This document shows, piece after piece, positions 7,360-15,758 of a stretch of DNA of 30,271 nt. This stretch comes from Pseudomonadota bacterium (lineage in GTDB: Bacteria; Bdellovibrionota_C; UBA2361; OMIW01): positions 1-30,271 of the forward strand of contig OMIW01000058.1 of the NCBI GenBank assembly GCA_900299205.1, in the 5' to 3' direction. The notes under the pieces are model-generated. The model was given only the letters and a program-made list of their open reading frames with translations, searched no databases and had not been told where the DNA came from. Made by a program: the position numbers and the translations under genes. Position 1 is the first letter of the stretch. Every line of letters begins with the position of its first letter.

Positions 7360-8886
7360 CTATTCACGACTAAATCCACGGCCTTCGCATATCTGTGCCG
7401 TCTTCTTTGGCGATGCGAACCGAAGGTAAAAACCGAGACCTGTTCCGAATACTGATGCCAGGATTACCAAGGCAAGCAGCAAATCTCTCCCCGCCCTCCC
7501 GACAAATGGCGGCAAGAAATTCCACTTATGGAGGAAAGAGAAGGAATATCTCTCAACCTTTTCGTCGAATGATACTCGGTCGATCTGCATCCCGCTTGCA
7601 GGATCGATGAAAATTGTGCCCTTTTTCTCTGCCTCACAGTCAATCGCCCACGCCGGCAGCCGTTTATTCCGAAAATCGTACTCCGGACCAAACTGCGTAA
7701 TCAAACGTGCCGGGAATACTCCTTTGGCGGACTCACCGAGATGTCTGGTCGCGTGGTGTGTTGCAATCTCCTGGTCTGTCATGTTCGACACCTGCCCCGT
7801 CGAAGCTGAGACAAAGATTGCTGAGCTCTCACGGGGAATACCCTTAAAACGAGTGCTCCGGTCAACGCGCTTTGACTCATCACCGCTCGTGGTCGCAATC
7901 CGAAAGAACAGTTCTCCATCTGGGCCCTCCATCAGACTCACGGCCGGTGTTTTTTCCCCAGCCAACCAGTTCAATTCAGAAACGTCCCACGCGAATCTAT
8001 CAGGACTTAGTAGCATCGCGGACGGGAGCTGCAAAGCTTGCTGACGCGATTGCGTCGTGTACACTGGAGAAGACGCGAAGAGATGCACCAAACCGCTTGC
8101 TGATAAAGCCAGGATTGGTAGCCAGATAAACAATCCGACTGAACGATGTACCGCGCGATACCACGGCATCCTCCTTCGTTTCATCAGAGAGATCATCGAC
8201 AGCCCAGAGAGAGCCATCCCGATAATAGCAACGAGGAGGACAAATATCATCAGGAGCCTTCCTACCTCGACATCCTCAAGAAAGCTCCAGGTGTGTCCCC
8301 AACGAAAGAGCACTTGAAGAAAAACTTTCTTACTATCTGTTATATCGGCGAGCGCTCCGAGCTCCGTGTCGATAAAGAGGGTAAGGTGCTCCGGCGTGTC
8401 AAATTCTATCCGGTACACCGGCAACAGCCGATTCACCCACGGATAGTCATTCGAAAATTCCGCTTGGAACGTAATCGAGCGAACTGGCACTTCCTTTTTG
8501 CCACTGTAGTAACGGGCCAGCCACACCGCCTGCCGCTGATCATAATGAAGAAGCTCCTCCCCCGAAGTCAGGTTGAAATAACGTCGCGGGATCGCATGAT
8601 TCTCCGTAACCTGAAGAAGCGGTCCGTTCTCCGTCGGTACGACCTTGACGACCTGAGCAATCGAGATTCGCGCTCTCTCGAGCGTCGCTGGAATACGGGC
8701 AACGAGGGAGGGATCGATGGTAGCCTGCGGTGGAAAAAAGGCTGCTGCCTGGGGACCTGTCCACGTCATTGCAATATGACAAAGCCCCGAAAGACAGAAG
8801 AGGAGTAAACCAAGGCCCCCGAGGTATGCGATACCACGATGCAATAGCACCGCCTTCGCAAGAAGTGAATGTCGCCCCTTAGCCAT
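7360..8886 (-). CDS. PepSY-associated TM protein, putative inner-membrane metal reductase
   Basis: The 508-residue membrane protein has about four to five hydrophobic helices: residues 15-40, about 210-240, about 253-275 and near 465-490. They are separated by large periplasmic domains of PepSY type. Histidines sit in or next to helices (H16, H37, the pair in RWGHTWSF, HRSVGLF and a later HLF), as in the PiuB/FpvG-type family. In Pseudomonas, FpvG takes part in reducing ferric siderophore in the periplasm, so ferric or other metal reduction is a fair inference. The ATG at 8886 has GGAAGG about 6 nt upstream. It follows the TonB receptor gene by 39 nt on the same strand, so the two are almost surely one operon. 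Confidence 0.82.
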   Translation of the reverse strand: MAKGRHSLLAKAVLLHRGIAYLGGLGLLLFCLSGLCHIAMTWTGPQAAAFFPPQATIDPSLVARIPATLERARISIAQVVKVVPTENGPLLQVTENHAIPRRYFNLTSGEELLHYDQRQAVWLARYYSGKKEVPVRSITFQAEFSNDYPWVNRLLPVYRIEFDTPEHLTLFIDTELGALADITDSKKVFLQVLFRWGHTWSFLEDVEVGRLLMIFVLLVAIIGMALSGLSMISLMKRRRMPWYRAVHRSVGLFIWLPILALSASGLVHLFASSPVYTTQSRQQALQLPSAMLLSPDRFAWDVSELNWLAGEKTPAVSLMEGPDGELFFRIATTSGDESKRVDRSTRFKGIPRESSAIFVSASTGQVSNMTDQEIATHHATRHLGESAKGVFPARLITQFGPEYDFRNKRLPAWAIDCEAEKKGTIFIDPASGMQIDRVSFDEKVERYSFSFLHKWNFLPPFVGRAGRDLLLALVILASVFGTGLGFYLRFASPKKTAQICEGRGFSRE

Positions 8887-8925
8887 CCCTACCTTCCTTT
8901 CTTCGCTCTGTTGATCCGACAGAAA

Positions 8926-11034
8926 CTACCACTTGAACCGAATCCCGCCAAAAAAACGACGACCGTCCCCCGGATAAAATACCGCCGTATTTCCCGCCGA
9001 GTTGACTATCGTACTGAACGTCGAGACAAATCCTTTATCGAGAAGATTTCGTCCCTCAAAGAAGAGGTCGATATCGTTACAGAGTCCATACCCTGCGTTT
9101 AACCCGAGCACCCCATAACCGGGAGCCTTGAGCGTATTTCCAAAATCGACATCAGCAGCACTTGCAAGCTCAAGGTCAAGAGCGGTAAACCAGCCTCTCG
9201 GGCTGTTATACCGCAGCTGCGTTTGGTAGAAGTGACGTGGCTGACCAGGGATGCTGTTATCCGAGTATTGCTGATCGCCATTGAAGAAAAAATCACTGAA
9301 GGTGTACGCATTCCGCCACATGACACTATCTCCCATCTCCAAGGTGTCGCTCATCAACCGCCGGAGGAATCCCAACTCAACCCCCTGATGAATCGTGCGG
9401 TCTGCGTTGAAAGTCGCGGCAGGAACGTTGCCACCAGGGGTGAACTGGAGCATCTCTCGTTGAAGCCGCGCACGGTACAGACTCAGATCCCATCCAAACA
9501 GATCATCCCCACCACGGGTACCGACCTCAGCCGTCCACGCCTCTTGCGCGTTCACCGGTGTAAAACCCGCAGCACCCCCTTGAGTCAATTCACTGAAGGT
9601 GGGTGGCTCGTAACTTCGACTGACATTAGCGAACACTTGTCCCGATTCGGTGATCTGTCCAAGGAGGCCAATCTTCGGATTCAGCGATCGAAAATAGTCA
9701 CTATCGCTTCCCTCGGGCCTCAATTGATCTTCCAGCTCTCTTTTCGCCCACACAAACTGAGCTCCGGTAACCAATGCAACAGAGGTGAGAATTTTAACGG
9801 TATTTTCACCGTAGAGAACCACATTCCTTGATGTTTGCTCACCGTCGGCGAGCTTAACACCTCGGGCACCCCCGACATTTTTAAATAGCTTTGCATCCGT
9901 CGTTCCGAATTGGGTAGTCAATCCCCCCCGATATGAGCTATTCATCCCGGCGAGCGTGTACTCACCCGACATCTGCGAGAATACCCCATAGTCAAGATTT
10001 TCCTGATCAACAACCCCGACAAATGACGTAATAGGATGATAGAGGTCTTTGTTATTCAAAAATCCCCCAAAATCTATCTTTCCCTCACCATCAACATCTA
10101 TCGTTGTCTTGTTCGAAACTCTGACCGAACGCATATCGCGGGCCCAGTCCTGCGGTATCGACGATGGATCTGCCAGCTCGGGTGATTCAACCGCTGTCTG
10201 CAGACTCACCCCTCCGGGCAATTCCTGTTTAATTGAATTAGCGCTGAGGTAAAAACGAGTCTCAACCGAATCGGACAAATCCACGCCAATATTTCCATTA
10301 GCTTTTACGTTCTCCTGATCCTCATGTTGGCGAAATCCATCACTTGTCGTTCCTGTCACACTCAAAAACAGGTCGGAATTACCGAACACGCGACCAGTCT
10401 GGATATTTGTCCGGTACGTTGCATTCGACCCAACTTCAAAGCGCACCTGGTCGCCGAGAATATTCCTCCCGGTGTGGCTTATCATATTGATCGCTCCCCC
10501 CAATGAGGTACCCCCGTATTGAAGACCATTCGCGCCCTTAAAGACCTCAATTCTTTGGTAAGCGAGAGAATCCGCCTCCTGAAAGTCTGAGGAAGCATCG
10601 GCGAGGTTAAAAGGTATTCCATCTTGCAGCAGGGTAAGTCCACGGAGATGAAATCCCCGCGACAATCCCGAGCCACGAATCGCGAGCCGAACCTCCTCGC
10701 CGAATCGCTTCTGAGCATAAACCCCTGGCGTAAGGGCAAGGGTATCTTCAAAGTTAAGGGAATATCTGTTCTCGAATTGCTCCGAAGCAACAACGGCCAC
10801 ACCACCCGGGGTTTTCCTTAACTCGCGCACTGCCTCCTCAGTCGTAGGAACCGTCCTCGTCTTATTAATCTCGAGATCGGTTGCATCGATAACAACCGGA
10901 GGAAGAACTGACTCTTCCTCTGCCCGAGTAGGGCTTGGACACCATAAAACCAAAAGAGCAAGACCAAGCAGCGATACGTTCCAAGAAAGGATCGCTCCAA
11001 CCCATCGATTGAGAAAAATGACCCGCAAAATCAC
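8926..11034 (-). CDS. TonB-dependent outer-membrane receptor (FecA-like siderophore type)
   Basis: A plug domain follows the signal peptide, with RGSGLSRGFHLRGLTLLQDG, IEVFKGANGLQYG and LGGAIN in order. A beta-barrel follows and ends in the outer-membrane-type terminus FKW. The plug wording is closest to FecA-like and siderophore receptors. The longest frame starts at 11175, but the GTG at 11034 has a TTAGGTG-like site about 9 nt upstream. It also places a normal signal peptide (ending CPSPTRA, then EEE) at the N-terminus, giving 702 residues. No FecR-interacting N-terminal signalling domain is present. It is co-directional with the PepSY gene and divergent from the RegB-like kinase gene. The substrate (iron-siderophore, haem or copper chelate) is not certain. 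Confidence 0.9.
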   Translation of the reverse strand: MILRVIFLNRWVGAILSWNVSLLGLALLVLWCPSPTRAEEESVLPPVVIDATDLEINKTRTVPTTEEAVRELRKTPGGVAVVASEQFENRYSLNFEDTLALTPGVYAQKRFGEEVRLAIRGSGLSRGFHLRGLTLLQDGIPFNLADASSDFQEADSLAYQRIEVFKGANGLQYGGTSLGGAINMISHTGRNILGDQVRFEVGSNATYRTNIQTGRVFGNSDLFLSVTGTTSDGFRQHEDQENVKANGNIGVDLSDSVETRFYLSANSIKQELPGGVSLQTAVESPELADPSSIPQDWARDMRSVRVSNKTTIDVDGEGKIDFGGFLNNKDLYHPITSFVGVVDQENLDYGVFSQMSGEYTLAGMNSSYRGGLTTQFGTTDAKLFKNVGGARGVKLADGEQTSRNVVLYGENTVKILTSVALVTGAQFVWAKRELEDQLRPEGSDSDYFRSLNPKIGLLGQITESGQVFANVSRSYEPPTFSELTQGGAAGFTPVNAQEAWTAEVGTRGGDDLFGWDLSLYRARLQREMLQFTPGGNVPAATFNADRTIHQGVELGFLRRLMSDTLEMGDSVMWRNAYTFSDFFFNGDQQYSDNSIPGQPRHFYQTQLRYNSPRGWFTALDLELASAADVDFGNTLKAPGYGVLGLNAGYGLCNDIDLFFEGRNLLDKGFVSTFSTIVNSAGNTAVFYPGDGRRFFGGIRFKW

Positions 11035-11052
11035 AGCGAATGCACCTAAAAA

Positions 11053-11058
11053 AATATA
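11053..11058 (-). promoter_or_regulatory. Candidate -10 box for the TonB receptor gene
   Basis: TATATT reads leftward at 11058-11053, putting the start near 11046, about 12 nt before the GTG at 11034. No convincing -35 is present, which suits an activator-dependent promoter. The inverted repeat at 11107-11121 would lie around -68. Confidence 0.3.
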
Positions 11059-11106
11059 GTCGGTAGAAAGACAGCCATCTTGACCCGATATGTTCGCACG
11101 ATCAAT

Positions 11107-11121
11107 GCGACAAAATGTCGC
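11107..11121. promoter_or_regulatory. Putative RegA-type operator (GCGAC-N5-GTCGC)
   Basis: GCGACAAAATGTCGC is a perfect inverted repeat of GCGAC half-sites with a 5-nt spacer. Reported RegA/PrrA sites are inverted GCGNC half-sites with a variable spacer, so this is an exact fit. It sits midway in the divergent gap between the TonB receptor gene and the RegB-like kinase gene, about 60-70 nt upstream of each candidate transcription start. It lies beside genes for a RegB/RegA pair, which makes autoregulation and receptor control likely. Confidence 0.6.
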
Positions 11122-11138
11122 GGCAGAGGTACAGATTC

Positions 11139-11168
11139 TTGAGTATGGCTGTTGAATTGTGAGATTAT
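11139..11168 (+). promoter_or_regulatory. Candidate promoter for the RegB-like kinase gene
   Basis: TTGAGT (11139-11144) and GATTAT (11163-11168) are separated by 18 nt and each matches 4 of 6 consensus bases. The predicted start is near 11175, giving a leader of about 35 nt. The RegA-type repeat is centred about 60 nt upstream. Confidence 0.35.
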
Positions 11169-11209
11169 TCGACAAAAAGGATTAATGTCGTCAGCGTTCC
11201 TAAATCCTC

Positions 11210-12598
11210 ATGTCTATTATTTTTTCACCTCTCTTCCCTGGGTCGGGCACCGTTACACCGAATCCCGAACCCACACCTCTTCTCCCGATATCACCCCTCG
11301 AAATCGAAGCTCCGAGTCGTGTGTGGCTCAAGTGGGCTATTATCGCCGTCATTCCTCTCACTGCCCTCGCAACCTTCGCAGCAGCCACGGTAAGAATATC
11401 CCTCCTCGAAGTGAATCTCTTCATTGGTATCACAACGATCTCAAAGATCATTCTTTGGTTTCTCACCGGACATGGTCAGCCAAGACGCGCGACTGGCTTC
11501 AAGGTGGGTATTTTCGCTGATATTATCCTCCTCTCTCTTTTCCTCTGCCTATTCGGTGGCCCAACCAATCCCTTCTCCATCCTCTTTCTCGTTCATATCG
11601 CGGTCGCAGCGATGGTCTTTTCTCCCGCATGGCTTTGGTTTGTCACCATTTTGTGTTGGTTAGGTTTTGCCATATCGTTCTTTATTCACCGCCCCCTTCC
11701 CCTCATGGGGCATCACCATCACGGAGATTCCTTCTCTCTTCATCTTTCTGGCATGTGGTTTGCCTTCGTGGTGGCATCCAGCCTCCTTGCCTTTCTCATC
11801 AGCAAACTATCAGCGACAATTGCAAGGAAGCATGAGCAGATCGTTTCCCTCACTATCGGCAATGCACATCAACATCGGCTTGCTGCCCTCACCACACTTG
11901 CGGCGGGCGCAGCCCATGAGCTCAGCACTCCTCTCGGCACCATTCTTATTGCCGCCGAGGAACTACTTGGACAGGTTGATGCGCTCGAGCAGACTATCAG
12001 TGAGCCGCAGACTCAACTCGATAGGATTCGGGATGACAGTGTCCTTATCAGAAAGGAGGTTCAACGTTGCGCTGAGATACTCCAACATATGGCAGCCCCT
12101 GTTCGGAGGGAGAACGCGTCGGTCAACGAAAGCTGCACCTGGGCGAGCATTAAACAAGCTATCATCGAACGGTTTGGGAAAGAGCATCTGTTATTCGACG
12201 CTTTCCCGCCCGATGAGACGGTGCTTCGGTGTTCAAAGGAAGATCTCGCCACTTCGCTTAACTCAATCGTTAAGAATGCGCTCGAATCACAGAACGACAC
12301 CTTGCAGAGCATAGACCGCAAGGATCACTCTGAGACGCCCATCGCAATTACTGCGATGATTTGCAAGCGGGAGGGGTTCATCACCATCGAGGTCAAGGAC
12401 CATGGGGTAGGAATTTCTTCGGACCATCTACCTCATATAGGAGAGCCTTTTTTCACAACCAAAGAGGTCGGGCGAGGGCTTGGCCTTGGATTGTTTTTGG
12501 TCCGACTATTCGCGGCGAGAGTTGGTGGATCATGCGCAATTCGTTCAACCATCGGAGAGGGTTCGGCGGTTTCCCTTCGATTGCCACTCCTGACGTGA
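11210..12598 (+). CDS. regB: RegB/PrrB/ActS-type redox sensor histidine kinase
   Basis: The 462-residue protein has about six membrane helices (residues 40-200), then a histidine kinase core. The loop between helices carries GGPTNPF (116-122), an exact match to the GGxxNPF quinone-sensing heptapeptide of RegB. The H box is AAHELSTPLGTI, with H236 the phosphorylation site. C287 in RCAEIL sits where the redox-active cysteine of RegB (Cys265 in Rhodobacter) is expected. The ATPase has N (SIVKNALES), G1 (DHGVGIS), F (EPFFTT) and G2 (GRGLGLGLF) boxes. An HHHHGD run (H168-H171) lies before the last helix. The ATG at 11210 lacks a clear ribosome-binding site. In known systems RegB shuts off its kinase under oxidising conditions. 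The RegA-like gene follows 56 nt downstream. Confidence 0.88.
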   Translation: MSIIFSPLFPGSGTVTPNPEPTPLLPISPLEIEAPSRVWLKWAIIAVIPLTALATFAAATVRISLLEVNLFIGITTISKIILWFLTGHGQPRRATGFKVGIFADIILLSLFLCLFGGPTNPFSILFLVHIAVAAMVFSPAWLWFVTILCWLGFAISFFIHRPLPLMGHHHHGDSFSLHLSGMWFAFVVASSLLAFLISKLSATIARKHEQIVSLTIGNAHQHRLAALTTLAAGAAHELSTPLGTILIAAEELLGQVDALEQTISEPQTQLDRIRDDSVLIRKEVQRCAEILQHMAAPVRRENASVNESCTWASIKQAIIERFGKEHLLFDAFPPDETVLRCSKEDLATSLNSIVKNALESQNDTLQSIDRKDHSETPIAITAMICKREGFITIEVKDHGVGISSDHLPHIGEPFFTTKEVGRGLGLGLFLVRLFAARVGGSCAIRSTIGEGSAVSLRLPLLT

Positions 12599-12654
12599 TG
12601 TCAGTGTAAACTGAATGAGATCGGTAAACATCGTACGAAGCCTATTTGAGATTT

Positions 12655-13227
12655 ATGACTTTACTTGCAGAGTCGGAAGAACGCGGGTCGGAGCATCTCC
12701 TTCCTTCACCCTTGTACCTTATTGATGACGACGTCATCTATCGAGAAAGGTTAGCACAGTCACTTCGCTCACGAGGCTTCCATACTTGCATCATTTCGGA
12801 TCCTTGCGTCATCGCCCACCATGGTTTGCCGACAGCATCAGGGTGCGCCATCGTCGATCTGCGCATGCCATCGGTTTCAGGACTGGATGTCGTTTCGTCA
12901 ATTAAATTGCGCAATCCCGATGTGCGAATCGTCGTTGTTACCGGATTTGGCAGTATTGCGTCAGCAGTAGAAGCGATGCGGCGAGGGGCTCTCTCGTATC
13001 TCACCAAACCGGTGGGAATTAATGATATCCTCGCTGCCCTCAATGCCCCCGAAAACGGCCCGCTATCCGTCCCACCAGCCCCCACGGCCTCGCTTGCGCG
13101 GGTTGAATGGGAGCACATACAGTCAGTCCTAACTCGCTGCGATGGGAACATCAGCAAGACAGCAAAAGAGCTCGGCCTTCACCGCCGCTCGCTTCAGCGT
13201 AAACTGCGGGAACCGCCCGCTGATTGA
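12655..13227 (+). CDS. regA: RegA/PrrA/ActR-type response regulator
   Basis: A 190-residue protein with a receiver domain and a short Fis-type helix-turn-helix. The acidic pocket is DDD (24-26), the phosphoacceptor is D68 in VDLRMPSVSG and the lysine is K118 in LTKPV. A Pro-rich linker (PPAPTA) leads to VEWEHIQSVL and the DNA-binding helix GNISKTAKELGLHRRSLQR. This is the hallmark RegA C-terminus, which lacks the sigma54 AAA domain of longer relatives. The ATG at 12655 is preferred over a TTG at 12646. A 5-bp hairpin (12601-12614) lies in the gap after the kinase gene. It is the cognate regulator of the upstream kinase and the likely reader of the 11107-11121 repeat. Confidence 0.9.
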   Translation: MTLLAESEERGSEHLLPSPLYLIDDDVIYRERLAQSLRSRGFHTCIISDPCVIAHHGLPTASGCAIVDLRMPSVSGLDVVSSIKLRNPDVRIVVVTGFGSIASAVEAMRRGALSYLTKPVGINDILAALNAPENGPLSVPPAPTASLARVEWEHIQSVLTRCDGNISKTAKELGLHRRSLQRKLREPPAD

Positions 13228-13393
13228 GGTGTTGGATTGTGGGTATTATCACGAATGCAGGGAAACAGCCCCTTTGCTCCCTCTTCCAAGGAAGCTGATC
13301 GATCGACAAAGGAGAAAGTTTGCAGCAGAGGGTGGGGATTCTGGATCTATTTTCTCCTCAATGGTCTTCGCGATTGGAGGTGGGGCGTCAATC

Positions 13394-13552
13394 ATGAAAT
13401 TTGCATTGCTCATTTTTGCTCTATCTTCAGCCGCGTCGACTCTTGTTGCTGATGATGCCAAGCCGCGCTGCTCCCAGGTCAGTCTTATCCTCGATCCGCG
13501 ATTAGACAAAAAAAGTTACCTTGGCGCGGGGGACTGGAGTCAGCCACGATGA
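13394..13552 (+). CDS. Small putative exported protein, possibly frameshifted
   Basis: The 52-residue ORF begins with a clear signal-peptide-like segment (MKFALLIFALSSAAST, then LVADD) and a short Cys-containing body. GGAGG lies about 13 nt before the ATG, too far to be ideal. An A7 run at 13508-13514 sits near the 3' end. A slip there would move translation into another open frame that runs to a TGA at 13662-13664, giving about 90 residues. It could be a true small exported protein, a frameshifted gene or a remnant. It lies 166 nt after the RegA-like gene. I recognise no family. Confidence 0.4.
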   Translation: MKFALLIFALSSAASTLVADDAKPRCSQVSLILDPRLDKKSYLGAGDWSQPR

Positions 13553-13833
13553 CGGCAGTGCCGTTCTTGCCCTAGGGGCTGTTCTGCGGAAATCATCGAT
13601 AGAGCTTCTCTCTCTGGACCAATCGCCCACCTCGATGCCGATTCAGTACCTGGAGCAACTCTGAAGGTTGGCGCCTCTTCGAGCTCAAAAAAGGGGGTTT
13701 TGGGGAGTCAGGGAGGGGCTTCCCCGGGATTAAATATTTTCGCTGATTTTGAGAAACGGGACGCTCGCCTCTAATCGCACACCGCTGCCAATCTCGTCGC
13801 AAGATTAACTGACCACTGCATCGCCCAAGCAGC
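13553..13833. other. Intergenic region, no confident gene
   Basis: About 280 nt between convergent genes. It contains the frameshifted extension noted for the small exported ORF up to 13664. After that comes a G/C-run stretch (about 13690-13727) that can form a weak hairpin on the minus strand. That hairpin is followed, after a gap, by TTTTTT, a possible but poor terminator for the acetyltransferase gene. I see nothing else. Confidence 0.5.
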
Positions 13834-14901
13834 TTAGCTCGCCAACTTTTTAGATAAGGCCTCGCGAATATATTCCGCTTCTCGCGATGCAAGGGAGAGT
13901 GCCGAAGCTCTTTCCGCAACGTCATCAGTTGATTTCTGAAGAATCAACCATACGCCCTCAGCGTGAGGCTCTATGCCACCGAATACAAACCCGTCCCTCT
14001 GTGCTTCAAGAGCTACCGCGCATCCGGATGGTGAGGCCACCTCTATCTTGAGCTCAGTAAACTCGGGGCTCAATTGCTCCCCCTCTGCTCTTTTCGCTCG
14101 ATAATCTTCGATATTTGGAGTGCCCGCAATAGCCACACGGAGGATGGACATGTGGGCATCGAACGTCGCCGTCGTCGATGAACGTCCCTCACAGTGCCAA
14201 GTACGTCCACAAGCGGATGCCTCATCTCGCACATCTGTCAATAACTGGTGCCAACCCAAAATCTCCTTCGCCACGGGAGCCATGCTACTTGGAACATAGA
14301 TAGCATCGACACCGGATGACACCGCGCGGCCCATCAAAAGAACCGACTCTCGATGTCCGACACCGAAGTAATCCGCAAATTTTGAAACGAGGAGCCTCAG
14401 CGGCTTAAAGTCGTTCTCAGCAAATATCTTCTGAGTACCACAGTGAGTGGTGACCGACTCGGTGATCACTGGCGAGACTATTCCTGCGAGACCTCTTCGG
14501 TCCGCCTCTTCAAGCATTGCGCTGGTTATGATGCTCGCCAAGCCGAGACCTCTTGCAGATTCGGCGACGAGAACCCGAGCAAGCCTGAGATTGCCTCCAT
14601 TATTTAGCAATGCACCGTGAGCGACCACGGTGTCGGTCGAATCAGCGACAATACACGCAATCCACCGGTCAGAATTAATTTCCTCCTGAATCCACTCGGG
14701 ATTGTTGGTCACGGTGCGATGATACTTGTCCCCGTAGGCATCCCTGAAAAGGGCTGAAATTTGACGAGCAGTCTCTATTGAGCAGGGAACCGCCTCAGAA
14801 AGGACCTGTGGTGCACGCAGACGTGGAGCCGCTACGGTGGCCTCGGATGGCGGCACCAGGTAAAGATGGGGAAGTTGACGACCTACTGAATACGATTGCA
14901 T
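13834..14901 (-). CDS. GNAT-family N-acetyltransferase with a long C-terminal extension
   Basis: From the ATG at 14901 the protein is 355 residues. A GTG at 14991 would add 30. Residues about 107-131 hold the GNAT core: a strand (LRLARVLVA), then ARGLGLASIITSAMLEEA, which fits the R-x-x-G-x-G/A acetyl-CoA loop and the following helix. A later HCGTQKIFAENDF segment fits the motif B region of GNAT proteins. The last 150 residues, about 206-355, are not part of a normal GNAT domain and I do not recognise them. The substrate is unknown. The gene is divergent from the ACT-domain gene, with a gap of about 165 nt. Confidence 0.75.
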   Translation of the reverse strand: MQSYSVGRQLPHLYLVPPSEATVAAPRLRAPQVLSEAVPCSIETARQISALFRDAYGDKYHRTVTNNPEWIQEEINSDRWIACIVADSTDTVVAHGALLNNGGNLRLARVLVAESARGLGLASIITSAMLEEADRRGLAGIVSPVITESVTTHCGTQKIFAENDFKPLRLLVSKFADYFGVGHRESVLLMGRAVSSGVDAIYVPSSMAPVAKEILGWHQLLTDVRDEASACGRTWHCEGRSSTTATFDAHMSILRVAIAGTPNIEDYRAKRAEGEQLSPEFTELKIEVASPSGCAVALEAQRDGFVFGGIEPHAEGVWLILQKSTDDVAERASALSLASREAEYIREALSKKLAS

Positions 14902-15064
14902 ACGACTATTCTGCCCCCAAATCGGGCCAAACGCGAGAAAATCCGTCCTCTCACCGTCTCTCTGAGTCGCCGCCTCGACTAGACCGGACACTTATGTCTA
15001 AAATAGGACCTAAGCCGGGCAAATCTCTCGGCATGGGCTACCCCGATAGGAATGACACTGAGAA

Positions 15065-15718
15065 ATGACCACCGGAAAGCAAAACATTTCAGCGACAATC
15101 CGTAACTATCTCGTCAGCCGACCCCACGTTCGTGAGTGTCTCCGCCGAGGGCTAATCAATTACTCAGCACTCGCTCGCGAAATCTGTAACGACCGCGGTC
15201 TTGAGCAATTCGACGCTGTCCTCAAGGCGTGTCGTCGGGAACAGGACCGCATCCAAAACCGCGCACCCCTTGAAGCACCCATCGCGGCACTTCTTTCTCG
15301 AGCGAGACTTCGGGTGAAAACTCAGATAGTCGTCGCGATAGTCGCCAAAGAGGATTCCTTCACCCGATTCGCCCGACTTCAAGAGGAGATACGCTCGCAA
15401 GAGGGCGACTTTCACCTTATTGAGGGGGAAAAGGCCGTCACCATCATTACCAACGACGGGTTTGTCGGACTCATTCGAAGTACTCTCAAAGGAGCCATTA
15501 AAAAGATCAGCACCAGCCTGACTCTCGTCTCTCTTCTTTTTGACAAGCGTCTCGAAACAACTTCGGGAGTAGTCGCTCATGTATACGGACTGCTCGCAGA
15601 GCGAGGAGTGAATGTTCTCGAGGAGATGAGCTGCTGGACCGAACTTCTCATGGTAATCGAAGAACGCGATCTTGCTTCAACACTTGAATGCCTGAAGTTC
15701 GGCAAGGAGGAACGGTAG
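15065..15718 (+). CDS. ACT-domain protein with an N-terminal helical domain
   Basis: The 217-residue protein ends in an ACT-like domain (about residues 155-215). A strand, TLVSLLF, leads to ETTSGVVAHVYGLLAERGVNVLEEMSCWTE in two parts and then to LLMVIEERD, the beta-alpha-beta pattern of amino-acid-binding regulatory domains such as the aspartokinase tail. The first 55 residues are helical and include YLVSRPHVRECLRRGLINYS and ALAREIC, possibly a DNA- or protein-binding unit. No enzyme domain is present. It may be a regulator that responds to an amino acid; this is inference. It stands alone, between divergent and convergent neighbours. Confidence 0.7.
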   Translation: MTTGKQNISATIRNYLVSRPHVRECLRRGLINYSALAREICNDRGLEQFDAVLKACRREQDRIQNRAPLEAPIAALLSRARLRVKTQIVVAIVAKEDSFTRFARLQEEIRSQEGDFHLIEGEKAVTIITNDGFVGLIRSTLKGAIKKISTSLTLVSLLFDKRLETTSGVVAHVYGLLAERGVNVLEEMSCWTELLMVIEERDLASTLECLKFGKEER

Positions 15719-15758
15719 CGGATGCGTTCGTGCTCCTCTCGTGGTAGCCGATAAATAC

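Noticed and set aside
8146-8808. 220-residue plus-strand ORF inside the PepSY gene
   Set aside because: Antisense to a well-supported membrane protein; very basic, low-quality composition and no motif.
9223-9831. 202-residue plus-strand ORF inside the TonB receptor gene
   Set aside because: Antisense to the beta-barrel coding region; no recognisable domain or ribosome-binding site.
11035-11209. A Fur box at the TonB receptor gene
   Set aside because: No stretch close to the GATAATGATAATCATTATC consensus is present in the gap.
11152-11520. 122-residue ORF overlapping the start of the kinase gene, with AAGGA before one internal ATG (11185)
   Set aside because: The reading frame gives no recognisable protein, while the kinase frame over the same DNA gives clear membrane helices.
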